A program made the position numbers and the translations under genes. From Companilactobacillus nuruki (GTDB taxonomy: Bacteria; Bacillota; Bacilli; Lactobacillales; Lactobacillaceae), in NCBI RefSeq assembly GCF_002872255.1, contig NZ_NIPR01000003.1:62001-126000 (forward strand): a stretch of 64,000 bases of DNA. Direction: 5' to 3'. Numbering within the stretch: position 1 is the stretch's first letter; the number at the start of each line of letters is the position of its first letter. The notes beneath the pieces were generated by a model. It was not told where the DNA came from, did not search any database, and saw only the letters and a program-made list of their open reading frames with translations. Below, piece after piece: positions 8,227 through 15,860 of the stretch.

Positions 8227-9081
8227 ATGAAAAAAGAAAAAAGCATATTAATTACTACTATTTTGTTTTTGTCAGTAATTTTATTGGCTGGATGTGGTAA
8301 TTCAACCACTGCAAGTAAAAGTAGTACCATCACAATTGGTTCACAAGGATCAGATTTGATTATTTGGGAATATATAGCCAAAAGTTCACAAGCAAAGAAA
8401 TTAGGATTAAAAATCAAGACTAAGGAAATTACTGATGGGGCACAATTAAATAATGCTACAAGTGAAGGCCAAGTTGATGTTAATGCTTTTCAATCATGGT
8501 CTTATTACCAGGCTTATAATAAGCAGAATCCTAAGGGTAAGTTGGCTGCTTTAGGAACAACTTATTTGGAACCATTAGGAATTTATTCCAAGAAGTATAA
8601 AAAGATTAGTGAAATTCCTGATGGAACAACTATTGCAATTGCTAACAATCCGGCCAATACCTCACGTGATCTACTGCTTTTGCAAAAGGCAGGCTTAATT
8701 ACTTTGAAGAAGGATTTTAATGCTTTAGGAGATACCAAAGATATCACGTCAAATCCTAAGAATTTAAAGTTTAAGGAAATTGATGATACCACAGGACCAC
8801 GGGTTCTAAATGATGTGCCAGTCGTTCTTATTTCAAATACAGTTGCTTTAGAAGGTGGACTTCATGTTTTGACTGATTCAATCTATCACGAACAAGTCGA
8901 TCAAAGTACAAAAGATAATATAAATATCTTAGCTACAGCTGCAAAGAATAAAGATAATACTAATTATAAAAAATTGGTTAAGCTATACCACAATAAAAAA
9001 ATTCAAGCTTATATCAAGAAAAAGTATTATGGAACCAAGATTGAAGTTAATAAACCATTATCATATTTGGAAAATAAATAA
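8227..9081 (+). CDS. metQ: Methionine ABC transporter substrate-binding lipoprotein (MetQ/NlpA family)
   Basis: Surface lipoprotein that binds methionine (L-, possibly D- or peptide-linked) for the MetNI importer. The signal peptide is lipid-type: a KKEK start, a hydrophobic core and the lipobox LAGC, so Cys23 becomes the N-terminal lipid anchor. The mature part carries NlpA features such as VDVNAFQSWSY, YLEPLGIYS, IAIANNPANTSRDLLLLQKAGL and PVVLISNT. AGGAGGGG precedes the ATG. No metN or metI is adjacent, so the ATPase and permease must be elsewhere. It is first in a T-box operon with luxS and an SDR gene. Confidence 0.92.
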   Translation: MKKEKSILITTILFLSVILLAGCGNSTTASKSSTITIGSQGSDLIIWEYIAKSSQAKKLGLKIKTKEITDGAQLNNATSEGQVDVNAFQSWSYYQAYNKQNPKGKLAALGTTYLEPLGIYSKKYKKISEIPDGTTIAIANNPANTSRDLLLLQKAGLITLKKDFNALGDTKDITSNPKNLKFKEIDDTTGPRVLNDVPVVLISNTVALEGGLHVLTDSIYHEQVDQSTKDNINILATAAKNKDNTNYKKLVKLYHNKKIQAYIKKKYYGTKIEVNKPLSYLENK

Positions 9082-9105
9082 TAAATTTTAAGGAGATATT
9101 TAATT

Positions 9106-9579
9106 ATGGCTAAAGTTGAAAGTTTTACATTGGATCACACAAAGGTAAAGGCACCATATGTCCGCCTGATTACAGAGGAAAATGGAACAAAAGGCGATGT
9201 AATTTCAAACTATGATTTACGTTTGGTTCAACCAAATGAAAATGCAATTCCAACTGCCGGATTACATACGATTGAACATTTATTAGCAGGTCTACTAAGG
9301 GATCGTTTGGATGGAGTAATTGATTGTTCGCCATTTGGATGTCGCACTGGATTTCATTTAATTGTTTGGGGTGAACATTCAACCACTGAGGTTGCAACTG
9401 CTTTGAAGGACGCACTAGATGATATTGCCAATAAAATCGAATGGAAAGATGTTCAAGGAACTGACAAGTACAGTTGTGGTAATTATCGTGATCATTCATT
9501 GTTCTCAGCTAAAGAGTGGTCGAAGAAGATTCTTGAAGAAGGAATTTCTAACGATCCATATGAACGTCACGTAATTTAG
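9106..9579 (+). CDS. luxS: S-ribosylhomocysteine lyase (LuxS)
   Basis: Cleaves S-ribosylhomocysteine to homocysteine and DPD, the precursor of autoinducer 2, in the activated-methyl cycle. The metal site is complete: His54 and His58 in HTIEH and Cys124 in SCGNYRDHS. The catalytic Cys lies in FGCRTGFH. The 157-residue length is typical. AAGGAG precedes the ATG, and the gene begins 24 bases after metQ, so it shares the T-box promoter. The homocysteine produced can be remethylated or used for cysteine, which fits control by methionine supply. Confidence 0.97.
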   Translation: MAKVESFTLDHTKVKAPYVRLITEENGTKGDVISNYDLRLVQPNENAIPTAGLHTIEHLLAGLLRDRLDGVIDCSPFGCRTGFHLIVWGEHSTTEVATALKDALDDIANKIEWKDVQGTDKYSCGNYRDHSLFSAKEWSKKILEEGISNDPYERHVI

Positions 9580-9599
9580 TTAGTAAAGAAGGTTAGTTC

Positions 9600-10376
9600 A
9601 TGAGTTTATTTACATCATTGGAGAAAAAAATTGTTCTAGTAACTGGTGGTTTTCAAGGAATTGGTCGACAAGTAGTGGACACTTTTCAAAATGAAAAATC
9701 TATTGTTGTTGCAGCAGACTTATCTTATTCTAATGTTGAGTTAAAAAAGCTTGATGATAAGGAGTATCAAATTCATCTAGATGTTAGCGATGAAAACAGT
9801 GTTTCGAATTTGGCTAAACAGTTGCAAATGCATCAATTGACTCCTGATATTTTAGTTAATGTTGCTGGTATTTCAACTATGGATTATTTACTTGAAAGTA
9901 AAACTACTGACTTTGATAAGACATTATCAGTTAATACACGTGGAACTTATCTGGTAACTAAACATTTAGTTAAATTGATGGTAGATGCTAATCGACCGGG
10001 CAAGGTAATTCTGATAGCCTCTCAGGCCGGAAAAAATGGTTATAGAGCTATGTCAGCCTATGTAGCATCTAAACATGCAGTTCTTGGTTTGACTAAGACC
10101 TTGGCAATCGAGGTTGCTAAGAATCAAATTAATGTCAATGCTGTATGTCCAGGAATTATTGAAACGTCCATGAAACATCGCGAAAGAAAAGACGGTGCCA
10201 AGATTAGAGGATTGACGCCAGATGATATTGAAAGAGAAGATAATAGTCAGGTTCCATTGGGTAGAACTGGTACACCTAAAGATGTAAGTAATGTAGTTCT
10301 ATTCTTAGCCAGCCCATTGTCTGATTATATGACTGGTCAAGGAATTAATGTTACTGGTGGAATGACTATGAACTAA
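9600..10376 (+). CDS. Short-chain dehydrogenase/reductase of unknown substrate
   Basis: A classical SDR of 258 residues. The NAD(P)-binding motif is VTGGFQGIG near residue 15, followed by NVAG, the catalytic Ser in ASQAG and the YVASK Tyr-Lys pair, then NAVCPGIIET. A C-terminal GGMTMN ends the protein as in many SDRs. Asp after the second strand (VAADLSYS) suggests a preference for NAD over NADP. The substrate cannot be read from sequence; acetoin, sugar-alcohol and hydroxyacid reductases are possible. It starts 20 bases after luxS and so probably belongs to the same T-box operon. Confidence 0.85.
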   Translation: MSLFTSLEKKIVLVTGGFQGIGRQVVDTFQNEKSIVVAADLSYSNVELKKLDDKEYQIHLDVSDENSVSNLAKQLQMHQLTPDILVNVAGISTMDYLLESKTTDFDKTLSVNTRGTYLVTKHLVKLMVDANRPGKVILIASQAGKNGYRAMSAYVASKHAVLGLTKTLAIEVAKNQINVNAVCPGIIETSMKHRERKDGAKIRGLTPDDIEREDNSQVPLGRTGTPKDVSNVVLFLASPLSDYMTGQGINVTGGMTMN

Positions 10377-10407
10377 GAGAGTAAAAATATTTAATTTGAG
10401 ATTATTA

Positions 10408-10455
10408 AACCAAATAGTCCTAGTAATCAAAATCGATTACTAGGACTATTTGGTT
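10408..10455 (+). repeat. Perfect 21-bp inverted repeat after the SDR gene
   Basis: AACCAAATAGTCCTAGTAATC (10408-10428, 21 bases, of which 20 are shown if the first A is dropped) is exactly mirrored at 10435-10455 around a 6-base loop. No T run follows on either strand, so it is not a textbook terminator, although it may still stop or stabilise the metQ-luxS-SDR transcript. The rest of the 200-base gap before metC holds an AT-rich stretch and a TATGAT at 10542-10547 that could be the metC -10 box. Confidence 0.7.
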
Positions 10456-10576
10456 AATTCAGAAGAAACATTTGTCTTGAAATTATATTTTTAATTAAGT
10501 ATTTTGTTAAAAAAATTATTAAATTTTTGGTGTAGTAGTACTATGATAAGGAAATTTAAAGTAAAGGTTGAGAAAA

Positions 10577-11722
10577 ATGACAGAGTTTAATACAAAATTG
10601 GTTCATGGGAAACCTCAAAATGACAATAATACTGGTGCTGTGAATGTACCGATTTACAATTCATCAACATATATTTATCCATCAGTTGATGCTAAGGTAA
10701 AATATGATTATGAGCGCTCAGGTAATCCGACGAGAGGTTATTTAGAGCAACAAGTGGCAGAATTAGAAAATGGTTATCAAGGCTTTGCTTTTTCGTCAGG
10801 ATCTGCAGCAATTCATGCGGTTCTTGCCATCTTCAAACCAGGTGACCATATTATTATCGGTAAAGAGATTTATGGTGGAACATTTAGATTGATTAATGAG
10901 TTTTTGAAGCGTTGGCAGTTGGAATTTACTGCTGTTGATACCCAAAATCCCCAAGAAATCGAAGCAGCTATTCAATCAAATACTAAGGCAATTTATTTTG
11001 AAAGTTTTACTAATCCACTTTTACATGTTACAAGTGTTAAAGCAACTTCTGAAGTGGCTAAAAAATATAATATTTTAACAATAGTTGACGATACTTTTCT
11101 GTCACCATATTTGCAAAGACCATTAAATTTAGGAGCTGATATTGTTATTCACTCGGCTACTAAGTATTTAAGTGGTCATTCAGATGTAATTGCTGGGATT
11201 GTAGTTGTTAAGAATAAAGAAGTAGCCAAAAGGGTTTATTTTAATCAAAATGCGATCGGGTCGACACTTTCACCTGAAGATTCGAATTTAGTCCGTCGAG
11301 GGATTCAAACTTTGTCTGTAAGGATGGATCGTCATTTAACTAACGCTAAAAAGATTGTAGAGTTCTTACAAAGCCGTAAAGAAATTGCTAAAATTTATTA
11401 TCCAGGTATTCCTGGTAGTAAGGATTATGAAATTGCCAAAGCTGAGACTGATGGATTTGGAGGGATTATTTCTTTTGAATTGTCTGAAGGTTTGGATTCT
11501 ACCAAATTTGTTGAAGGTACCAAATTGATCCAATTGGCAGTTAGTTTGGGCGCAGTAGAAAGTTTAATTGAATTACCATATAAAATGACGCATGCAGAGC
11601 TTTCACCTGAGGAACAATTGAAAGCTGGGATTACACATCAGTTGGTAAGATTATCAGTTGGTATTGAAGATTCACAAGATTTAATTAATGATTTGGCAAC
11701 AAGCTTGGATCATCTTAATTAA
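10577..11722 (+). CDS. metC: Cystathionine beta-lyase/gamma-synthase family PLP enzyme
   Basis: PLP-dependent trans-sulfuration enzyme of the Cys/Met metabolism family. Motifs are YERSGNPTRG, SSGSAAIHA, the PLP lysine in HSATKYLSGHSDVIAG, and TLSVRMDRHL. The 381-residue length is normal. The family contains cystathionine beta-lyases, gamma-lyases and gamma-synthases that are hard to separate by eye; the gene symbol is therefore tentative. The frame opens at a TTG at 10568, but ATG at 10577 has AAAGG at a 9-base distance. It lies beyond the inverted repeat, so it probably has its own promoter. Position next to metQ-luxS supports a role in homocysteine/methionine metabolism. Confidence 0.85.
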   Translation: MTEFNTKLVHGKPQNDNNTGAVNVPIYNSSTYIYPSVDAKVKYDYERSGNPTRGYLEQQVAELENGYQGFAFSSGSAAIHAVLAIFKPGDHIIIGKEIYGGTFRLINEFLKRWQLEFTAVDTQNPQEIEAAIQSNTKAIYFESFTNPLLHVTSVKATSEVAKKYNILTIVDDTFLSPYLQRPLNLGADIVIHSATKYLSGHSDVIAGIVVVKNKEVAKRVYFNQNAIGSTLSPEDSNLVRRGIQTLSVRMDRHLTNAKKIVEFLQSRKEIAKIYYPGIPGSKDYEIAKAETDGFGGIISFELSEGLDSTKFVEGTKLIQLAVSLGAVESLIELPYKMTHAELSPEEQLKAGITHQLVRLSVGIEDSQDLINDLATSLDHLN

Positions 11723-11736
11723 ATATATTATAAAAA

Positions 11737-11790
11737 GGCATCAAATCAGAAATCATTTTTTAGATGATTTTTAGATTGATGTCTTTTTTT
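11737..11790 (+). terminator. Terminator after metC
   Basis: GGCATCAAATC and GATTGATGTC pair imperfectly around an inner perfect hairpin, AAATCAT with ATGATTT, followed by TCTTTTTTT. Confidence 0.8.
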
Positions 11791-11903
11791 ATTATTTTTA
11801 ATATAATAAAATACTCAAAAAATTAGAATTTATTTCTAACTTTTTTCATATTCTTAAATTAATATAACTATATTAGGAAAGTTAGTAGAAGGAGTAAGAG
11901 TTA

Positions 11904-14126
11904 ATGAGAATAAAAAATAAAATTACAATTATTGGAATTTCGCTTTTTTCCGCGGTAATACTGACTAATTTGCAGAACCAAGAAGTTAAAGCTGATACAA
12001 CTGATACTACTACTGTACCTACTGATTCAAAAAGTGATAATTCGACGTCTTCTGATTCATCACTAGCTGAAGATACGTCTAATAATATAGATACAACAAA
12101 TACCACAAACGATACTACAGTGGCTATGGATACATCCGATAGCACCGATACAACAACGAATAGTACTGAGGATTCAACAAACACAACAAGTACCGATAAT
12201 ACCGATACAACAACGAATAGTACTGACGATTCAACGAACACAGCAAGTACTGATAGCATCAATACAACAAATGATACAGGAAGTGCAGATACATCAGAAA
12301 CGGGTACTGAAACAACAAGTACGAATTCCACCGATAACGACGGTACTGAAAATACGGTTGCAAATAGTACCACCGACACGTCTACGACAGACAGTCAAAC
12401 AATCACTAGTATCCCAATAACTTTCAAAACGACATCGAATGTTATTAAAACAGTGTATCTATCATCTGATACACCAAGCTCATTAACGGGTACCTATACA
12501 GAAGGACAAACTTTAACGGCGACTGATTTACCGGAGAGTTTATTAAATATCCCGGGTTATACTTTTAGTTCAATTAGTAATTCAACTATCAGTCTAGATA
12601 GCAACGGTAATGTCAATCCCATTACTTTAACGTACGTTATCAATAATAATTCATCATATACTCTTACTTATATTGATGAAGATACAGGTGAACCAGTTGG
12701 GGTTCATAGCGCTACAGATGGTACGCTGGGTAATACTGTAGCATATACAGAGGAATTATTAACAGATGCTGAAACCAATGATGGATACGATAAGGCGGAC
12801 TATTATGTAGATTATATTTCACCAAACAATAGACTGACTGAGTACAATGGGAACTTTACAGTATATTTGAAGAAATTAACGGATAGTACTTATAATTTCA
12901 CTATTAACCAAACTAATAGTTCAGGGGATACATTGATTCCTCAAACAACGTTGACCTTTACAGGAACGAAAGATTTATACTCAACTATTAGTATGGATAG
13001 TAGTCAACTTGATGTTGCTGATCTGGAGGTTGATTGGGATAAGTCGACTGTATCTGCTGGAGCTGTGACAAATTCTTTAAGTATATACGTTACTCATTTT
13101 GGTTTGGATGATACAAGTACTATTGTTGATCTTATAAATAAATTGGGACTGAGCACTTACTATGAAAATATCAATGGAAGTGAATATCGAAACTATACTT
13201 TTAATGTAGTTTATAAGACTTATCAAAATACCCTAAGTTATCAGACCTCAGATGGGACTGAGGTTGGAACAGGTACAGCTGAAGATGGATTAGATAAAAC
13301 GATTTCTACGGAGACGATTACATCGCAATTACCGAATGGCTATGAACTAGCTGATAGTGACACAATTTATAAAATCTCTGATTCTAGCGATCCGATAATG
13401 ATTTTAGTACAAAAAGAAACTACATCGGGCGGGTCATCTGGTTCTGGTTCCGGTAGTGATGATGACGATGATGATAGTTCTACCGGTACAGATGTTGATA
13501 CAGGTGACGATAATTCTGAGACTGATAGTGGGTCTGAAAATAGTGATATCTTTCAAATTGATGACACAGTAAGTACGTACCCTGATGCTGGCGATGTAGA
13601 ATTGTATGATGATGAGGGCAATACAATTACACAGACTTTACAGGAAAATACTGACTGGAAAACAGATGAAAAAAAAGTTTTTAATGGCGAACTATATTAT
13701 CGGGTAGCAACAAATACTTGGGTTAAAGCTAGTTCAGTCTATCTTTATTATACCAATCCGGTTGATGTGAGAACCTACTTTGATTCTAGTAAATCATTAA
13801 TCTCAACTGATGGTCAGAAGATCACTCGTAAATTATCTGCAGGTAGTGATTGGTTTAGTGATAGATACGCATATTTCAATGGAGTTAAATATTATCGTGT
13901 CGCTTTGAATGAGTGGGTTAAAGCTAGTGATGTTTATGAATATGAGTCAAGTCAATCGGTAGTTACTCCCAACTCGTCAATTTCAATATATGATGATACT
14001 GGTAATATCATATCGAAGACAATTGATAATTATAGTTATAAAGCAGATAAAATAGCTACGATTAATGGAGTTAAGATGTATCGTGTAGCTACCAATGAAT
14101 GGATAGCTGTTTTTGAAACTAATTAA
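11904..14126 (+). CDS. Secreted surface protein with Ser/Thr/Asp-rich stalk, MucBP-like region and three C-terminal SLAP repeats
   Basis: Signal peptide with likely cleavage after VKA (residue 30). Residues 31 to about 165 are a low-complexity Thr/Ser/Asp/Asn stalk with an internal repeat. A middle part holds modules resembling mucin-binding repeats, such as YTLTYIDEDTGEPVG near 251. A Gly/Ser then Asp6 linker lies near 510-545. Three C-terminal units near 562-611, 630-680 and 688-740 each end in YRVATNxWVKAS-type motifs, typical of SLAP domains that bind the wall non-covalently. There is no LPxTG. The binding target is not known. AAGGAG precedes the ATG. Codon use in the stalk is repetitive, which suggests rapid change. 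Confidence 0.85.
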   Translation: MRIKNKITIIGISLFSAVILTNLQNQEVKADTTDTTTVPTDSKSDNSTSSDSSLAEDTSNNIDTTNTTNDTTVAMDTSDSTDTTTNSTEDSTNTTSTDNTDTTTNSTDDSTNTASTDSINTTNDTGSADTSETGTETTSTNSTDNDGTENTVANSTTDTSTTDSQTITSIPITFKTTSNVIKTVYLSSDTPSSLTGTYTEGQTLTATDLPESLLNIPGYTFSSISNSTISLDSNGNVNPITLTYVINNNSSYTLTYIDEDTGEPVGVHSATDGTLGNTVAYTEELLTDAETNDGYDKADYYVDYISPNNRLTEYNGNFTVYLKKLTDSTYNFTINQTNSSGDTLIPQTTLTFTGTKDLYSTISMDSSQLDVADLEVDWDKSTVSAGAVTNSLSIYVTHFGLDDTSTIVDLINKLGLSTYYENINGSEYRNYTFNVVYKTYQNTLSYQTSDGTEVGTGTAEDGLDKTISTETITSQLPNGYELADSDTIYKISDSSDPIMILVQKETTSGGSSGSGSGSDDDDDDSSTGTDVDTGDDNSETDSGSENSDIFQIDDTVSTYPDAGDVELYDDEGNTITQTLQENTDWKTDEKKVFNGELYYRVATNTWVKASSVYLYYTNPVDVRTYFDSSKSLISTDGQKITRKLSAGSDWFSDRYAYFNGVKYYRVALNEWVKASDVYEYESSQSVVTPNSSISIYDDTGNIISKTIDNYSYKADKIATINGVKMYRVATNEWIAVFETN
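12144..12257 (+). repeat. Two tandem 57-bp repeats in the surface-protein stalk
   Basis: The unit at 12144-12200 begins ACCGATACAACAACGAATAG and is repeated at 12201-12257 with a few substitutions. Each encodes 19 residues of the type TDTTTNSTxDSTNTxSTDx, so the frame is kept. Shorter related pieces flank it. Such repeats can expand or contract by slippage and alter stalk length. Confidence 0.85.
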
Positions 14127-14168
14127 AAAAATACCAAGTAGACGGTTTTACCGGTTACTTGGTATTTT
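14125..14168. terminator. Bidirectional terminator between the surface protein and the beta-helix gene
   Basis: AATACCAAGTA then GACGG pair with ACCGG and TTACTTGGTATT around a short T loop. An A run lies on the left and a T run on the right, so it works for both converging genes. The stop of the minus-strand gene at 14155-14157 lies inside the stem. Confidence 0.85.
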
Positions 14169-14976
14169 TGCTATTATCCGAAGGACCTTGATTGAATCCG
14201 TCAGTGAGTATTTCAGAGTTTTTATCTGATTTAAAACCAATATAGTTAAGTTCAGGTTGAAAACCCGTCACATTAAATTTACTTTTTAATATTCTTATTT
14301 GAGGCAGTGGCCTTATAAATATTAAATTTTGACCAGAAAATTGAGAGCTGCTTTTAACTGCTAAATCATTTTTGACGTAAAATTTAGTTGAATCGATGGT
14401 TAAATTGTTAAAGTTCAATTCAGAATGCCTTCGTAATTCAAGTTTGTTAGTAATAGTAGAATCTTTTAGAAAAGATTTGGAATTTTTTTGAAACATTAAT
14501 TCAATAAAACTATCAATCGCAAATATTTGACTATTTTCTAAAGATAGTCCAATTGCTTTTGTTTTTGCACCGGTATAAATATTGGAATCTTTAAAGGAAA
14601 AAAACGAATTTTGTCCATATACGGTATCCCAATCATCTTCAGACTTACGATCAATTGTAATATTGTTACCATAAACGCGAGCACCATCATAAGCAGCCAG
14701 AGTATTTTCATCAGTTGCCATATAATTGATGGTTAAATTTTTTAATATGATAGTGGTAGCTTCGCCAACGGTAAAACTACAATAAAGTTTGACATCATTT
14801 TTATTTTTGGATGTGCCGATAAGAGTTATATTTCTTCTGATGGTACAGATAAAAGGGCTGTCTGGGGAGAAATATGATCCTGGCAACAATTCAATGATGT
14901 CGCCATCTCTAGCTTGAATGAGTGCCTTTGACAGTTGCTCATCATTATTGCTTTGGTTGCCAATTACAATTTTCAT
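14155..14976 (-). CDS. Predicted right-handed beta-helix protein without signal peptide
   Basis: A 273-residue protein. The N-terminus reads LSKALIQARDGDIIELLPGSY, the start typical of pectate-lyase-like beta-helices, where a coil of repeated strands follows. After that come many short N/D-rich strand-turn units such as NITLIG, IILKNLTI, NNITID and FKDSNIYTG. The frame is open further upstream, but ATG at 14976 has AAGGGGTG 7 bases before it. No signal peptide or membrane helix is visible, so it is predicted to be cytoplasmic. No lyase active-site motif was recognised. Function unknown. Confidence 0.6.
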   Translation of the reverse strand: MKIVIGNQSNNDEQLSKALIQARDGDIIELLPGSYFSPDSPFICTIRRNITLIGTSKNKNDVKLYCSFTVGEATTIILKNLTINYMATDENTLAAYDGARVYGNNITIDRKSEDDWDTVYGQNSFFSFKDSNIYTGAKTKAIGLSLENSQIFAIDSFIELMFQKNSKSFLKDSTITNKLELRRHSELNFNNLTIDSTKFYVKNDLAVKSSSQFSGQNLIFIRPLPQIRILKSKFNVTGFQPELNYIGFKSDKNSEILTDGFNQGPSDNSKNTK

Positions 14977-15032
14977 TAAGTTCACCCCTTTTAAAAATTT
15001 TACTAAAAATATATTATAATCGTGTAAAATAA

Positions 15033-15064
15033 AAAAGACTAACAATTAATTTGCTAGTCTTTCT
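15033..15064 (-). terminator. Terminator of rpmB
   Basis: On the minus strand AAAGACTA and TAGTCTTT pair around a 13-base AT-rich loop, then a T run continues. It lies 19 bases past the rpmB stop. Its far side also carries a TATAAT (minus strand 15018-15013) that may serve the beta-helix gene. Confidence 0.75.
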
Positions 15065-15082
15065 TAAATAATTAAGTGATAA

Positions 15083-15268
15083 TTATACACGAGTAACTTT
15101 TCCTGATTTCAATGCTCTAGCTGAAACCCAAACACGTTTAGGCTTACCGTCAATCATGATACGAACTTTTTGCAAGTTTGGCTTCCAAGAACGTTTTGAT
15201 TGGTTAAGAGCGTGTGAACGCTTGTTACCGAACACTGTTTTACGGCCTGTAATAATATCTTTTGCCAT
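15083..15268 (-). CDS. rpmB: 50S ribosomal protein L28
   Basis: A 61-residue ribosomal protein with the typical start [20 protein letters not shown] and the basic [13 protein letters not shown] segment. It carries no zinc-ribbon cysteines, so it is the zinc-free form. GGAGG lies 8 bases before the ATG on the minus strand. It is divergent from asp23-fakA, the same arrangement as rpmB and yloU in Bacillus. The 198-base gap between them should hold both promoters; no clear box pair stood out. Confidence 0.97.
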   Translation of the reverse strand: MAKDIITGRKTVFGNKRSHALNQSKRSWKPNLQKVRIMIDGKPKRVWVSARALKSGKVTRV

Positions 15269-15466
15269 GGGACCGACCTCCTTTGGCTACATGTTTTTTT
15301 CTTTAAAATATCACCTGACTAATTTACCATATCTAAGAATTGAAATCAATAGAGTAATTGTGTATTAATATAGTTTTATATGGTTTAATTCTTTAATTAG
15401 ATTTGAGGCTATGATAGAATTTTATTGTTTATGATAGTTTTGGTCCATGAATAGGAGGATCCAGAG

Positions 15467-15835
15467 ATGGCAGTTACAATTAAAACAAAACATGGTGAGA
15501 TTGACGTTTCAACAAATACTGTTGCCACAATCGTTGGTGGAGCTGCTTCTGATATCTACGGTATCGTAGGTATGGCAAGCAAGAATCAATTGCGTGATGG
15601 TATGAATACAATTCTCAATCGTGAAGATTTTTCTAGAGGTATAGTTATTCATCAAGAAGATGGTAAACTGGCCGTTGATGTCTACATAATCGTAGGATAT
15701 GGAATCAAAATATCTGAAGTAGCAAAAAATTTAAAAGAAAAAGTAAAATATAACCTAGAAACAATGCTTGGTACACCAGCTGGCACTGTTAATGTTTACG
15801 TTCAAGGAATTAAAGTTCTGGACGATATTGAGTAG
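15467..15835 (+). CDS. Asp23/Gls24 family envelope-stress protein (YloU type)
   Basis: A 122-residue member of the Asp23/Gls24 family, seen by VATIVGGAASDIYGIVGMAS near residues 22-45 and VYIIVGYGIKISEVAKNLKEKVKYNLE in the middle part (two shorter blocks of the same domain). In other Firmicutes these proteins are membrane-peripheral and linked to envelope stress; the YloU subfamily always sits before the fatty-acid kinase gene. GGAGG precedes the ATG. The fakA gene begins 25 bases downstream. Confidence 0.92.
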   Translation: MAVTIKTKHGEIDVSTNTVATIVGGAASDIYGIVGMASKNQLRDGMNTILNREDFSRGIVIHQEDGKLAVDVYIIVGYGIKISEVAKNLKEKVKYNLETMLGTPAGTVNVYVQGIKVLDDIE

Positions 15836-15860
15836 GTAAAGCTGGTTGGAGGGGAAACTT

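Noticed and set aside
12144-12257. Short CRISPR-like array
   Set aside because: The repeats are directly joined coding units without spacers and keep the reading frame.
11882-12379. Long minus-strand open frame of 165 residues opposite the surface-protein stalk
   Set aside because: Its Val/Ser-rich translation is the mirror of the Thr/Asp/Ser repeat codons; no ribosome site, and the plus-strand signal peptide explains the region.
7537-15082. Prophage or integrative element
   Set aside because: No integrase, transposase, att repeats or phage genes are visible at or inside the block.
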